Of a stretch of DNA of 64,000 nucleotides, positions 9,851 through 18,626 are shown piece by piece (within the stretch, counting starts at the first letter, position 1; each line of letters begins with the position of its first letter). The stretch comes from Sphingobacterium puteale. Its GTDB lineage: Bacteria > Bacteroidota > Bacteroidia > Sphingobacteriales > Sphingobacteriaceae. Below the pieces are notes generated by a model. It saw nothing but the letters and a program-made list of their open reading frames with translations. It searched no databases and was not told where the DNA came from. The DNA lies in contig NZ_RBWS01000014.1 in NCBI RefSeq assembly GCF_003627955.1, forward strand, positions 149,016-213,015. Reading direction: 5' to 3'. The position numbers and the translations under genes are program-made.

Positions 9851-11893
9851 TTAATTATGATGCTTGAGATCCAGCCTGATTTTTTTCAGTTCGTCCAGTT
9901 CGTGCACAGGGCGTTCCAGTGCAGCCGGAATCGGCATCTTGGAGAAGGTCTGAAAATACAGCAAGCAGGCATCACGCCACCATACCGCGTCCCGCGCCTG
10001 AATTTTTAGTTTGGACTGCACCTCCTGAAAGCGCTGTGTATCCATTTTCCCTTCCAGGCTATCCCATTGCCGCTGAAAACCACGCACCTGATCCACACCC
10101 TGCTGATATGCATAGCAGAGGTTGTCCCATAGGGAACGGCCGTTTTTCATACGATGCTTCCAGGGCACATGGTGAAACCAGAGCAGGTATTGTTCGGGGC
10201 AGCTACCGATCTGGCCAAATTGCTCGCGGAGCGGACTGCGGTATTGTGCTACGGCATTGCTCCCCGTGGCCGTCCGGTCAAATCCGATACCCAGCAAATC
10301 CGCGTTATGATAGTACCAGGGCATCCAGTCCGGCCTTCCGCCGGGAATATCGCCCCAGGGCTCCGGTCCATAATGATGCTCAAAAGCAAAAATATGGTGC
10401 AGACCCAGCGGCATCATATAGTTGACCACAGCCTCTCGGGATTCCACCATCAGTTCCGACAGCGGATTGACTAGGGCCGGATCCGGCGAGAAGGTCATCG
10501 AGAGCCACTCCCGCGCCAGGCTATTGCTGGACAGTCCGGTATTCCAGGCCAGCCTTCCAAAGGCGTACCAGTTGGCCTGGGCAAAATGATGGCCGCACCA
10601 GTTGCGGTCCTCACCGATATTGGCCACACCCGCAATAGCCGACACCAGATGCGGCCCCCGCTGCGTTATCCCCGCTACTGTGCCAGCCTCGGAGCGGGAA
10701 TAGGTCTGGGCATCCAGTGTTTCCTTAAACAGCGGTGCCAGGTAGACCAGGTGGTTGGAGAAGCCCAGGTATTCCTGCGTAATCTGGAATTCGACCATCT
10801 GGCTGGTTTTGGGCATCGCGCCAAACAGCGGGTTGAACGGTTCACGCGGCTGGAAATCGATGGGCCCATTTTTGATTTGAAGGATCACGTTGTCGTCAAA
10901 CTGGCCATCCAGGGGTACAAACTCCTGATACGCCTGTTTAGCCCGGTCCTCCGCCGTGGGGTTGTATACAAACGCCCGCCATAGCACGAGGCCCCGGTGC
11001 GGTCTGAGTGCTGCGGCCAGCATATTGGCTCCATCGGCATGCGTACGGCCATAGTCCTGCGGTCCGGGCTGCCCCTCCGAATTGGCTTTGACCAGAAAGC
11101 CGCCAAAGTCCGGTATCAACCGGTAGATCTCGTCGGCCTTGTCCTTCCACCAGCCTGCCACCACCGGACGGAGCGGATCCGAATCCGGCAGATTTCCCAG
11201 CAGTGCGGGAGCGGAAAAATTAATGGACAGAAATACGCGGATCCCGTAGGGCCGAAAAATATCGGCCAAAGTCTTTACCTTTTCCAGGTAGTCGGCACGC
11301 AGGATCAGCGGCGATGCATTGACATTGTTGAGCACAACGGCGTTGATCCCGATCGAGGCATTTGCCCGTGCATACTCGCGGTACCGCGGTGAAATTACAC
11401 CGGGGAGCTCTTCCCATTTCCAGAGCGAATGCCCTGCATAGCCACGCTCGACCGTGCCATCCAGATTATCCCAGTGGTTGAGCATCCGTAGTGCATAGCT
11501 GGGCTTTTCGCTAATGTCGAGTCCCTGCATCGCCGCGCCTTGCTGCTGTAACCGCAGCAGGTGAAAAGCCCCGTACAGGAGCCCAGTGCTATTACCCGCA
11601 CTGATCACCGTTTTGCTGCCCAGCGAGCGGATCCGGTATCCGTCCGGCTGCCACTTTGGCCACTTTTTGTCCAGCTGCAGATCCACATCTCCCCGGCGCC
11701 AGTAGTCCTGTAGCTCCGCCGCTGCCGTACTGGCCACCGCATCCCGGTACGGGCAGTGGATCTTACGGAATGCAGCCTCACTGGCGGTTACCCTGGCATA
11801 GCGCAGCCACAGCTGGCTGCCGTCCTCGGCTTGGCACAGCTGATGGCAGAGGATCCCCAGTAGACAGACGATATACCAGACGATATTCCCCAT
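9851..11893 (-). CDS. aguA: GH67 alpha-glucuronidase
   Basis: This 680-residue family GH67 enzyme removes (4-O-methyl)glucuronic acid from the non-reducing terminal xylose of short xylo-oligosaccharides. Diagnostic blocks are L-N-H-W-D-N-L-D-G-T-V-E-R-G-Y-A-G near residue 115, K-A-N-S-E-G-Q-P-G-P with the catalytic acid Glu, and I-K-N-G-P-I-D-F-Q-P-R-E-P. The length fits the family. An N-terminal hydrophobic stretch ending C-Q-A suggests export to the periplasm. Its ATG overlaps the stop codon of the upstream GH43 gene by one base (TGATG), so the two are translationally coupled. It works on end residues, complementary to the GH115 enzyme in the same locus. Confidence 0.95.
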   Translation of the reverse strand: MGNIVWYIVCLLGILCHQLCQAEDGSQLWLRYARVTASEAAFRKIHCPYRDAVASTAAAELQDYWRRGDVDLQLDKKWPKWQPDGYRIRSLGSKTVISAGNSTGLLYGAFHLLRLQQQGAAMQGLDISEKPSYALRMLNHWDNLDGTVERGYAGHSLWKWEELPGVISPRYREYARANASIGINAVVLNNVNASPLILRADYLEKVKTLADIFRPYGIRVFLSINFSAPALLGNLPDSDPLRPVVAGWWKDKADEIYRLIPDFGGFLVKANSEGQPGPQDYGRTHADGANMLAAALRPHRGLVLWRAFVYNPTAEDRAKQAYQEFVPLDGQFDDNVILQIKNGPIDFQPREPFNPLFGAMPKTSQMVEFQITQEYLGFSNHLVYLAPLFKETLDAQTYSRSEAGTVAGITQRGPHLVSAIAGVANIGEDRNWCGHHFAQANWYAFGRLAWNTGLSSNSLAREWLSMTFSPDPALVNPLSELMVESREAVVNYMMPLGLHHIFAFEHHYGPEPWGDIPGGRPDWMPWYYHNADLLGIGFDRTATGSNAVAQYRSPLREQFGQIGSCPEQYLLWFHHVPWKHRMKNGRSLWDNLCYAYQQGVDQVRGFQRQWDSLEGKMDTQRFQEVQSKLKIQARDAVWWRDACLLYFQTFSKMPIPAALERPVHELDELKKIRLDLKHHN

Positions 11894-12858
11894 CAGCTGC
11901 CCTCCACGGTTAGGATACGACCATCCGCATCGTAGTCGATCTCCACCACTTTCATGCTACGCAACCATGTCCGCCCGCCCGAAGGCACCGAATCGTGGTG
12001 AAACAGATACCAGCGTCCCTCAAATTCGAGGATACTGTGGTGTGTGGTCCAGCCCACTACCGGCGTCAGAATGACTCCCTGATAGGTAAAAGGACCATAA
12101 GGGTTGTCCCCTATCGCGTAGCACAGCAGGTGGCTGTCGCCCGTAGAATAAGAAAAATAGTATTTACCCTGATAGCAGTGCATCCACGAAGCCTCAAAAA
12201 AACGGCGGTCGATATCACCCTGCAACAGGGGCTGGCCCTTTTCGTCGAGGATCAGCAGGTCCCGGGGCTCCTCGGCAAACTGCAGCATATCGTCCGACAG
12301 GCGCACGACCTTTGGAGATAATGCCGGTTGCCCTGCCTCCGGAAGCTGCCCGGGCATGGTCAGCTTGTTGTTGCGGTAATACTGCAGCTGGCCGCCCCAG
12401 ATACCGCCAAAGTACAAATAGTGCTGTCCATTGTCTTCAAAAGCGCAGGGATCAATGCTATAGCTGCCGCGGATGGGATCAGGGCAAGGCACAAACGGCC
12501 CCTCCGGCCGGTCACTGACGGCCACGCCAAGGCGGAAGATATCATTTTTGTCTTTCAGCGAAAAGTAGAGGTAGTACTTTCCGTCCTTATGCGCCACATC
12601 CGAATCCCAGAGCTGCCTTCCCGACCAGGGGATATCGCCCACGGACAAGATACGGCCGTGGTCGGTCGCCTCGGCATCTACCGAGCTCAGTGAAAAGGCA
12701 TGATAATCCTGCATGTCAAAATGGTCGCCATTATCGTTTTCGGCGATGCCACTCTCACGGTCGTGGGACGGATAAATATAGATTTTACCCTCAAATACAT
12801 GCGCTGACGGGTCAGCCATATAGTCTTTAGGAAATAAGTAACGTGCTTGCTTTTTCAT
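11893..12858 (-). CDS. GH43-family beta-xylosidase-like enzyme (no signal peptide)
   Basis: This is a short, single-domain GH43 enzyme of 321 residues. The catalytic Asp lies in Y-M-A-D-P-S-A-H, the second Asp in S-I-D-P-C-A-F-E-D-N, and the acid Glu in F-F-E-A-S-W-M-H. It begins K-K-Q-A-R-Y-L-F-P-K-D-Y without a signal peptide, so it probably acts in the cytoplasm on oligosaccharides brought in by the symporter. It sits between the GH10 gene (27 bases upstream) and the GH67 gene (one-base overlap), so these three form a tight unit. The compact form resembles GH43 subfamily 1. Whether it releases xylose or arabinose is not decided. Confidence 0.88.
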   Translation of the reverse strand: MKKQARYLFPKDYMADPSAHVFEGKIYIYPSHDRESGIAENDNGDHFDMQDYHAFSLSSVDAEATDHGRILSVGDIPWSGRQLWDSDVAHKDGKYYLYFSLKDKNDIFRLGVAVSDRPEGPFVPCPDPIRGSYSIDPCAFEDNGQHYLYFGGIWGGQLQYYRNNKLTMPGQLPEAGQPALSPKVVRLSDDMLQFAEEPRDLLILDEKGQPLLQGDIDRRFFEASWMHCYQGKYYFSYSTGDSHLLCYAIGDNPYGPFTYQGVILTPVVGWTTHHSILEFEGRWYLFHHDSVPSGGRTWLRSMKVVEIDYDADGRILTVEGS

Positions 12859-12869
12859 GTTTATATCTG

Positions 12870-12881
12870 TTCAGTTCATTT
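12870..12881 (+). promoter_or_regulatory. TTCAGTTCATTT element between GH10 and GH43 genes
   Basis: The 12 bases are identical to 14090-14101 upstream of the GH10 gene. It lies in the 27-base gap just upstream of the leftward GH43 gene. It may be a regulator site or a leader element; only the repetition is seen. Confidence 0.3.
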
Positions 12882-12885
12882 ATAT

Positions 12886-14019
12886 TTATTTGGTGGCCAT
12901 GTCTATCAAGTCCTGCACAAAAGGCTTGGGCTGATAGCTGCGGTCAAACAGCAAGGGATAATCCGTACGTCCGGGCACCGGCCAGTTGTTTTTCCAGGAG
13001 TCGCCATCTGTGACACCCCAGACCGTGACGCGGTCGATTTTGTCTCGGTGTTTGAGAAACAGCGCAAAGAAGTCCTTGTAGCGCTGCGCCAGCTGCTGTT
13101 CCTTATCCGCGGGTAATCCCTTGGCGTATGGGTTCAGCTGTTTGTCGTATTTGAAATGGGTGCTGACCTCGGCACCCATGGTCTGCCGCGGCGAGGGAAG
13201 CACTGAAATATCCATTTCAGTGATCATAACCTTCACACCGAGGGCCGCAAAAGCCAGGAGGCTATCTTCAAAGTCCGATACCTTGGGATGATCGATATTC
13301 AGATGGCCCTGCATGCCGATGCCATCGACCCTGACCCCTTGCTGCTGCAGCTGGCGAACCATGCTGACCACGCCTTTCCGCTTTCCTTCCAGGAACATGG
13401 AGTAATCGTTGTAATAGAGCTGTGCCTGAGGGTCTGCCTCGCGGGCAAACTGGAAGGCCAGGCGCACAAAGTCCTCACCGATGATGTCATAAAACTTGCT
13501 CCTACGCCATTCGCCGTTGTCGAGAATAGACTCGTTGACCACATCCCAGCCCTTGATCCGTCCCTTGTAGCGGGACACGACGGTATGGATATGCCTGCGC
13601 ATGCGTTCGATCAGTACCTCGCGGGATACGTCCCGGCCGTCTTTGCCTTTAAAAAACCAAGCCGGCGCCTGCGAATGCCAGATCAGCGTATGACCGATCA
13701 GGCGCATGCCATGCTTTTCGCCATATTCCACAAAGCGGTCGGCATCCTTGAAGTTAAACTCGCCCTCACGGGGCTGCAGGTACATGGCTTTCATGCAATT
13801 TTCGGCAGTGAGCGCGTTAAACTGACTTTCGATCAGTGGCATGGCCTTCTTGTCCCGCTCATAAATCTGTTTGAGACTGAGCGCTGTGCCGACGTCAAAC
13901 TTGTCAGCAAAAGCAGCTTTTAGCGTTCCGCGCTGTGCGGCCTGCTGTGCCAACAGGCCCGGGCCCGACAGCAGCATACATCCCGCGATCAGCATCGCCA
14001 GCTTTTTTGTTGTATTCAT
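12886..14019 (-). CDS. GH10 endo-1,4-beta-xylanase
   Basis: This secreted family GH10 endoxylanase has 377 residues. The signal peptide (K-K-L-A-M-L-I-A-G-C-M-L-L-S-G-P-G-L-L-A) is followed by a TIM barrel with H-T-L-I-W-H-S-Q-A-P-A-W, the acid/base Glu in W-D-V-V-N-E-S-I, and the nucleophile Glu in M-I-T-E-M-D-I-S. The C-terminal V-T-V-W-G-V-T-D-G-D-S-W block is also conserved. It cuts the xylan backbone and supplies the oligosaccharides for the GH43 and GH67 enzymes downstream. No carbohydrate-binding module is attached. Confidence 0.96.
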   Translation of the reverse strand: MNTTKKLAMLIAGCMLLSGPGLLAQQAAQRGTLKAAFADKFDVGTALSLKQIYERDKKAMPLIESQFNALTAENCMKAMYLQPREGEFNFKDADRFVEYGEKHGMRLIGHTLIWHSQAPAWFFKGKDGRDVSREVLIERMRRHIHTVVSRYKGRIKGWDVVNESILDNGEWRRSKFYDIIGEDFVRLAFQFAREADPQAQLYYNDYSMFLEGKRKGVVSMVRQLQQQGVRVDGIGMQGHLNIDHPKVSDFEDSLLAFAALGVKVMITEMDISVLPSPRQTMGAEVSTHFKYDKQLNPYAKGLPADKEQQLAQRYKDFFALFLKHRDKIDRVTVWGVTDGDSWKNNWPVPGRTDYPLLFDRSYQPKPFVQDLIDMATK

Positions 14020-14089
14020 ACGTAAATTAGCTATTTGATCAGGTGTCCGCTTTCATGTGTCTCCATGAAACGTCCACCTTGTTATTCAA

Positions 14090-14104
14090 TTCAGTTCATT
14101 TCAA
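14090..14104 (+). promoter_or_regulatory. TTCAGTTCATTTCAA element upstream of the GH10 gene
   Basis: This combines the two words found separately upstream of susC (TTCAGTTC and CATTTCAA). It lies about 70 bases upstream of the leftward GH10 gene, in the 116-base gap after the symporter gene. Candidate HTCS site by inference. Confidence 0.35.
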
Positions 14105-14135
14105 ATGATTATCTGGGTGCATAGCGTAGCTGTTT

Positions 14136-15635
14136 TTAAGATTGTTCAGGGCTTTTGCTGGCTGATGTGCGCCGCAGGTGGAGCTCCGCCTGTAAATCTT
14201 CATTAACCTGCTTGGTGATCGGATAAAACAGCAGGGCCACCACCCCGACCAGAAAGGTCATCGCCGGAATCACGCTGGCACTCAGCCGGATGCCCAGTAT
14301 CGCCTGTTCATTCTGAACCGTGTTTGCCACAAAACCGAATGCGTCGATAAACGAGCCGCAGAGCGCCCCGCCAATACCCAGTCCGGCTTTTAACGCAAAG
14401 ACAATTCCGGCAAACACAAATCCCGTTGCCCGGCGGTGGTTTTTCCACTCCGAGAAATCCGCCACGTCCCCCATCATCGCCCAGAGCAGTGGTATGGTCG
14501 GTGCATAGGCCAAGCTTTTCAGGATATTGATCACAAACAGGCTGCCGATAGCATCTGCCGGCACCAAAAAGAGCATAGCCGTAAAAATGGCGGTCAATGC
14601 CAGGCAGACGATAAAGACATTGCGCTTACCGAAGATACCCGACAGCCAGCGGGACAAGAAGATCACGCCCAGCAGCGTGACCAGCTGGCCCACCATATTG
14701 AAAAAGCTAAAGCCTACCGCAAATACCTGTCCGGGACTATAGACAATCAACCCGAAGGCATCCAATATGCGGTGTCCAAGCCCCGTTTCAGCCGCCACAT
14801 CCCTGGCCAGACCAAACTGTGCCATAAAGGCAAACAGCGCTTCCTTATCCACATAATAATTGAAGAAGTAAGACATGCTGCTTCCCCAGAGCGCCAAGGT
14901 GATGAACAGGAATAAAGTCAGCACAAACATCGCTTTCCAAGGGCGGCAGGAGAAGATGTCGCGAAAGTCCTGACGGACCGAACTCGTCTGTCCCACCGGC
15001 GGGGTGATACGTTCGCGTGCCGACAAAAAGGCCACCAGCAGCAGGACGAAGGCCACAGCTGCATAGATCATGATGGTATACATCCAGCCACTGGCCGCGT
15101 CGCCATCACCGAGCTTGGCCACCAGAGGCAGGGTGAGTCCCTGGACCACAAAGGTCGCGATGGTCGCCGTCACAAAACGTATGGACGATATGCTCGTACG
15201 CTCCTTGATGTCGCTGGTCATCACGCCACCCAGCGAAGCATACGGCGTGTTGTTGAACGAATAGATCGACATCAGCAGCGTGTAGGTAATACCCGCATAC
15301 CATATTTTTCCACGTTCCTCCAAGTCAGGTGTTGTAAAAGAAAGGACAAAAAACACCGCAAAAGGCAGCGCAGTCCAGAGCACCCAAGGGCGGTACTTGC
15401 CCCAGCGGGTATGCGTACGGTCGGCGAGAATACCCGCCAGAGGGTCCACAAAGGCATCGAATACCCTTGCAAACAGCAGTATAAAACCAGCTGTGGTCGC
15501 TTTTATGCCGAATACATCGGTATAAAAGAACAGCTGAAACATCATCATCATCTGGAAGACGAGGTTGGCCGAGCCATCCCCCATGCTGTAACCTACCTTT
15601 TCCCAGAAACCAACCTTTTGTGTTTTTGCATTCAT
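14136..15635 (-). CDS. GPH-family sugar:cation symporter (xyloside transporter)
   Basis: This 499-residue protein has about twelve hydrophobic segments and belongs to the glycoside-pentoside-hexuronide:cation symporter family. Family marks are the opening K-V-G-Y-S-M-G-D-G-S-A-N-L-V-F, the loop D-P-L-A-G-I-L-A-D-R-T-H-T-R-W-G-K-Y-R-P-W, and N-N-T-P-Y-A-S-L-G-G-V-M-T. It should move xylo-oligosaccharides or aldouronic acids across the inner membrane. It lies between the GH115 gene (75 bases upstream) and the GH10 gene in the same direction. Substrate is inferred from the locus. Confidence 0.92.
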   Translation of the reverse strand: MNAKTQKVGFWEKVGYSMGDGSANLVFQMMMMFQLFFYTDVFGIKATTAGFILLFARVFDAFVDPLAGILADRTHTRWGKYRPWVLWTALPFAVFFVLSFTTPDLEERGKIWYAGITYTLLMSIYSFNNTPYASLGGVMTSDIKERTSISSIRFVTATIATFVVQGLTLPLVAKLGDGDAASGWMYTIMIYAAVAFVLLLVAFLSARERITPPVGQTSSVRQDFRDIFSCRPWKAMFVLTLFLFITLALWGSSMSYFFNYYVDKEALFAFMAQFGLARDVAAETGLGHRILDAFGLIVYSPGQVFAVGFSFFNMVGQLVTLLGVIFLSRWLSGIFGKRNVFIVCLALTAIFTAMLFLVPADAIGSLFVINILKSLAYAPTIPLLWAMMGDVADFSEWKNHRRATGFVFAGIVFALKAGLGIGGALCGSFIDAFGFVANTVQNEQAILGIRLSASVIPAMTFLVGVVALLFYPITKQVNEDLQAELHLRRTSASKSPEQS

Positions 15636-15710
15636 ATATTAAATCATGTGTATAATCATTCATTTTTAGCAGGCATTTGCGCTGCCTGTGCTGTTTATCC
15701 CTATCGGTCC

Positions 15711-18287
15711 CTAGTTCGCGGGACTTTGCGCCGCACTCTCCCGCGGTCCCAGGTACGAAGGCTTGAGCCCGCCCAGGTCGATGAGGACGCGCTGCAGGAC
15801 AATGCCCTGATCCAGGAAGCGGATTTTAAGCGTATGCTCCCCTGGCAGCAGGCTGTGGACCGAAACACTTTCGATGATGCGGCGTGCCTGCCACTGGCCC
15901 AGTTCCCCTTTGTAGTGGCCGTTAAAGTTGACCAGCGTTTCGGGGCCGCCGTCTATGGATATGGCATAGCGCAGCCCGCGGTTTCCATTGAAGTTCAGCG
16001 TGGGCGACAGCAGTGCGATGACTTTCGCTTCGCGCTTTTCCTTCACGCGAATCCTGTATTCCAAAGCCGTATTATCCCCCAAGCTGGCCGTGACCGGCAG
16101 TGTTGTCATGGCTGACACGGTCTTTCCGAGGTCAGGGATTTCCGTCCATTGAATGCCCGGAGCGCTGCTTGCTGCCGCATAGCTTGCCGCTTCCATAGCG
16201 ATATAGCCGTCTGCCTCGACAAATACCCTTGATACAGAAGCAGTAGCGGGTTCCGGCAGATAGCGAACCGTGGGCATGATCGCCCGTGGTGGCTCGTTCC
16301 AGCTGCTGTAGCCGATACGCACCTGATCCATCATGTGCTGCCATTTGCCGCCGGCGATCTTATGGTTGTAGTGGTCGCTGAACAGGGAATCACGCCGGAA
16401 GCAGGCTTTTACCTTGTCGGCCCAGTCATTTGCCTTACGGTCATTTCTTGCGTAGCAGTATTCGTTCATGGCTTTGGCATGGTACATTTCATACAGGTTG
16501 GCGCAGGCATTGATCGGAAATACCACGAGCTGGTCGAACGCATCCTTCAGCGAATCCGGCAGCAGGTAATAAAGGCGCGAGGCTTCCATGGCCAGCGTTT
16601 TATAGTCGTTGACGACGCTGTCAAACTCGTTATAATGAGTGAGACTAAATGTCTTTTCGTTCAGCAATTCGGGTGTGACCCGATGGTTATATTTGCTGTA
16701 GCGGTTGATCAGTCCGGCGGCATCGGCCGCATAAGCCTCGCCAAACTGCTGCCGGCACCACTGCTCGGTATACGCCATCAGGTTGCCGGCATCAAAGCGG
16801 TCGGGATCCCAGGCCATATCCAGAAAAAATGAGATAGGAAATTCCATCGGCTTGAGATCGCCGACATTGACGATCCAAATGCGGTCCACGCCGTGCCGGT
16901 AGGTCAGGTTCATCTGCTCCCAGACACGCTGTATCTGCGACACATTGATCCATTTGGAATTGCGGGGGCCGCCTACATAGTCAAAGTGGTAATACATACC
17001 GTAACCGCCCGGGCGTGGCTTAGCATCCCGTTCGGGTAGCTTGCGGACATTGCCCCAGTTGTCGTCACAGAGCAGTAGCGTCACATCGTCCGGTACGCGC
17101 ATTCCTTTGTCATAATAGTCCTGCACTTCTTTGTAGAGGGCCCATAGCTGCGGTGTTTCAGCAGCCGGCCGGCCCGTTGCCTTGCCGATCAGGCGGCGCT
17201 GGTCTCTGACGATCTGCTCGAGCAACCCGACATTCTGCTCTTCGCTCATGGGCTCATCTCCGTCGCCGCGCATGGCGATGGTAATGATGGACTCCCAGTC
17301 CCGCGCGCGCTGCATACCGCCGCGCCAGAATTCCTGCAGCCCCGCTTTATTCTTGGTATAATCCCAGCTGCCCCCATTTCCGTAGCGTTTCCATTCGGCC
17401 TGGGCCCTTGCCATCGGTTCGTGATGCGAGGTTCCCATCACGATGCCCATTTCATCTGCTAGCGGCCCATTGCGGGGATCATCATCGTAAAAGGCGCTCC
17501 CCCACATGGCCGGCCATAGGTAATTGGCCTTGAGCCGTAGCAGCAGTTCGAACACCTTTTCATAGAAATCCGCGTTAAACCCACCAAAAGTCGCTTTGGA
17601 CCAGCCACTCAGCGCCGGAGCCTCATCGTTGAGGAAAATACCGCGGTACCTGACCTTTGGCTCCCCCTGTGTATAGACGCCGGGCTTGACATACAGCTGT
17701 GCCGCTTTGCGGACCGGCACATCCGCCCAGTAATACCAGGGCGACACGCCGATCTGGGCCGACAGCTCGTAAATGCCGTAGATGGTGCCGCGCTTGTCGC
17801 TGCCAGCGATGACCAGAGCCGATTCAAGCCCATCCAGGGGCTGCCTGATCACCGTCATGACAAACTTTTCCCGCTTTCCGGCCAGCTCTTTACTGTCCAG
17901 AAGGCCTTTACGGACAAGGCTGTCGATCAGCGCCGATTTGCCATAGGTACCGATAATTATTTTGGAGCGGCTCTGTTGCTGCTGGCCTGGATTATGGCCC
18001 GTGACGCGCACAAAGTCTTTTTTCAGATTATCGAAGGCCCGAAGTACCCCCTTATGGTCCTGGGGATCTACGAGCATGGGCAGCGGCAGGCCATCCTTGA
18101 CCAGCGCCAGATAACCCGGCTGGGCATCCCGGACCACCAAGCCCGTCTTTACCGTATCCATTGTGCTATGGGACACAGCCTGGGTATTGCCTGCACAACA
18201 AAGCAGCACCGTCGCAGCCAGCAGCGCCTTGCCGTAGCGGTACCCGGTCAAAAGACCGGTACAGATCCGTGTAGCGGATAACTCCAT
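15711..18287 (-). CDS. GH115 alpha-glucuronidase
   Basis: This is a large family GH115 enzyme, about 858 residues from the chosen start. It releases (4-O-methyl)glucuronic acid from internal as well as terminal xylose residues, which GH67 cannot do. Blocks typical of the family include G-T-I-Y-G-I-Y-E-L-S, S-P-W-Y-Y-W-A-D-V-P, R-G-I-F-L-N-D-E-A-P-A-L-S-G-W, L-K-A-N-Y-L-W-P-A-M-W and M-G-T-S-H-H-E-P-M. A C-terminal beta-sandwich ends the protein. The frame is open to 18452, but the start at 18287 (or 18305) is directly followed by a signal-peptide-like segment ending T-Q-A. It is the first gene of the leftward xylan operon and is divergent from the HTCS gene. Confidence 0.93.
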   Translation of the reverse strand: MELSATRICTGLLTGYRYGKALLAATVLLCCAGNTQAVSHSTMDTVKTGLVVRDAQPGYLALVKDGLPLPMLVDPQDHKGVLRAFDNLKKDFVRVTGHNPGQQQQSRSKIIIGTYGKSALIDSLVRKGLLDSKELAGKREKFVMTVIRQPLDGLESALVIAGSDKRGTIYGIYELSAQIGVSPWYYWADVPVRKAAQLYVKPGVYTQGEPKVRYRGIFLNDEAPALSGWSKATFGGFNADFYEKVFELLLRLKANYLWPAMWGSAFYDDDPRNGPLADEMGIVMGTSHHEPMARAQAEWKRYGNGGSWDYTKNKAGLQEFWRGGMQRARDWESIITIAMRGDGDEPMSEEQNVGLLEQIVRDQRRLIGKATGRPAAETPQLWALYKEVQDYYDKGMRVPDDVTLLLCDDNWGNVRKLPERDAKPRPGGYGMYYHFDYVGGPRNSKWINVSQIQRVWEQMNLTYRHGVDRIWIVNVGDLKPMEFPISFFLDMAWDPDRFDAGNLMAYTEQWCRQQFGEAYAADAAGLINRYSKYNHRVTPELLNEKTFSLTHYNEFDSVVNDYKTLAMEASRLYYLLPDSLKDAFDQLVVFPINACANLYEMYHAKAMNEYCYARNDRKANDWADKVKACFRRDSLFSDHYNHKIAGGKWQHMMDQVRIGYSSWNEPPRAIMPTVRYLPEPATASVSRVFVEADGYIAMEAASYAAASSAPGIQWTEIPDLGKTVSAMTTLPVTASLGDNTALEYRIRVKEKREAKVIALLSPTLNFNGNRGLRYAISIDGGPETLVNFNGHYKGELGQWQARRIIESVSVHSLLPGEHTLKIRFLDQGIVLQRVLIDLGGLKPSYLGPRESAAQSPAN

Positions 18288-18503
18288 TTTATTCAATAAT
18301 AACATGATGACCTTATTTACAATTGGTATTTTTCCCTTTCCTGGGCTCAGCACATACAGCAACCTATCCCTGCGCAAGGCGGGCCCCTGGGATTCAGTAC
18401 ATTCCCCTATTCTGGAAAATCTAAAATTAGTAGTCCCAGGCAGTAGCGACATTCATATCTGTTACATTCCCTTTGGCCTTTGTTGCGTAAGAGCCCAGTC
18501 ATG

Positions 18504-18529
18504 TTTCATATTTATTTCAATTTGTTTCA
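18504..18529 (+). promoter_or_regulatory. Three phased TTTCA repeats between GH115 and HTCS genes
   Basis: TTTCA occurs at 18504, 18515 and 18525, spaced 11 and 10 bases, which places them on one face of the helix. The middle copy is part of the 13-base word shared with 9756-9768. The 18306-18626 gap is the control region for the divergent GH115 and HTCS genes and contains no other gene. The direct-repeat form suits an AraC-type DNA-binding domain, but binding is inferred. Confidence 0.4.
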
Positions 18530-18626
18530 TCAGCGCTAGAAACGGCGTTTACCGGGCCGCAAACGTTTTTTTGTTTTTAGGGTTGAGCAATAATATGTAT
18601 CTTCAACACTTAAACCAATAAAACCA

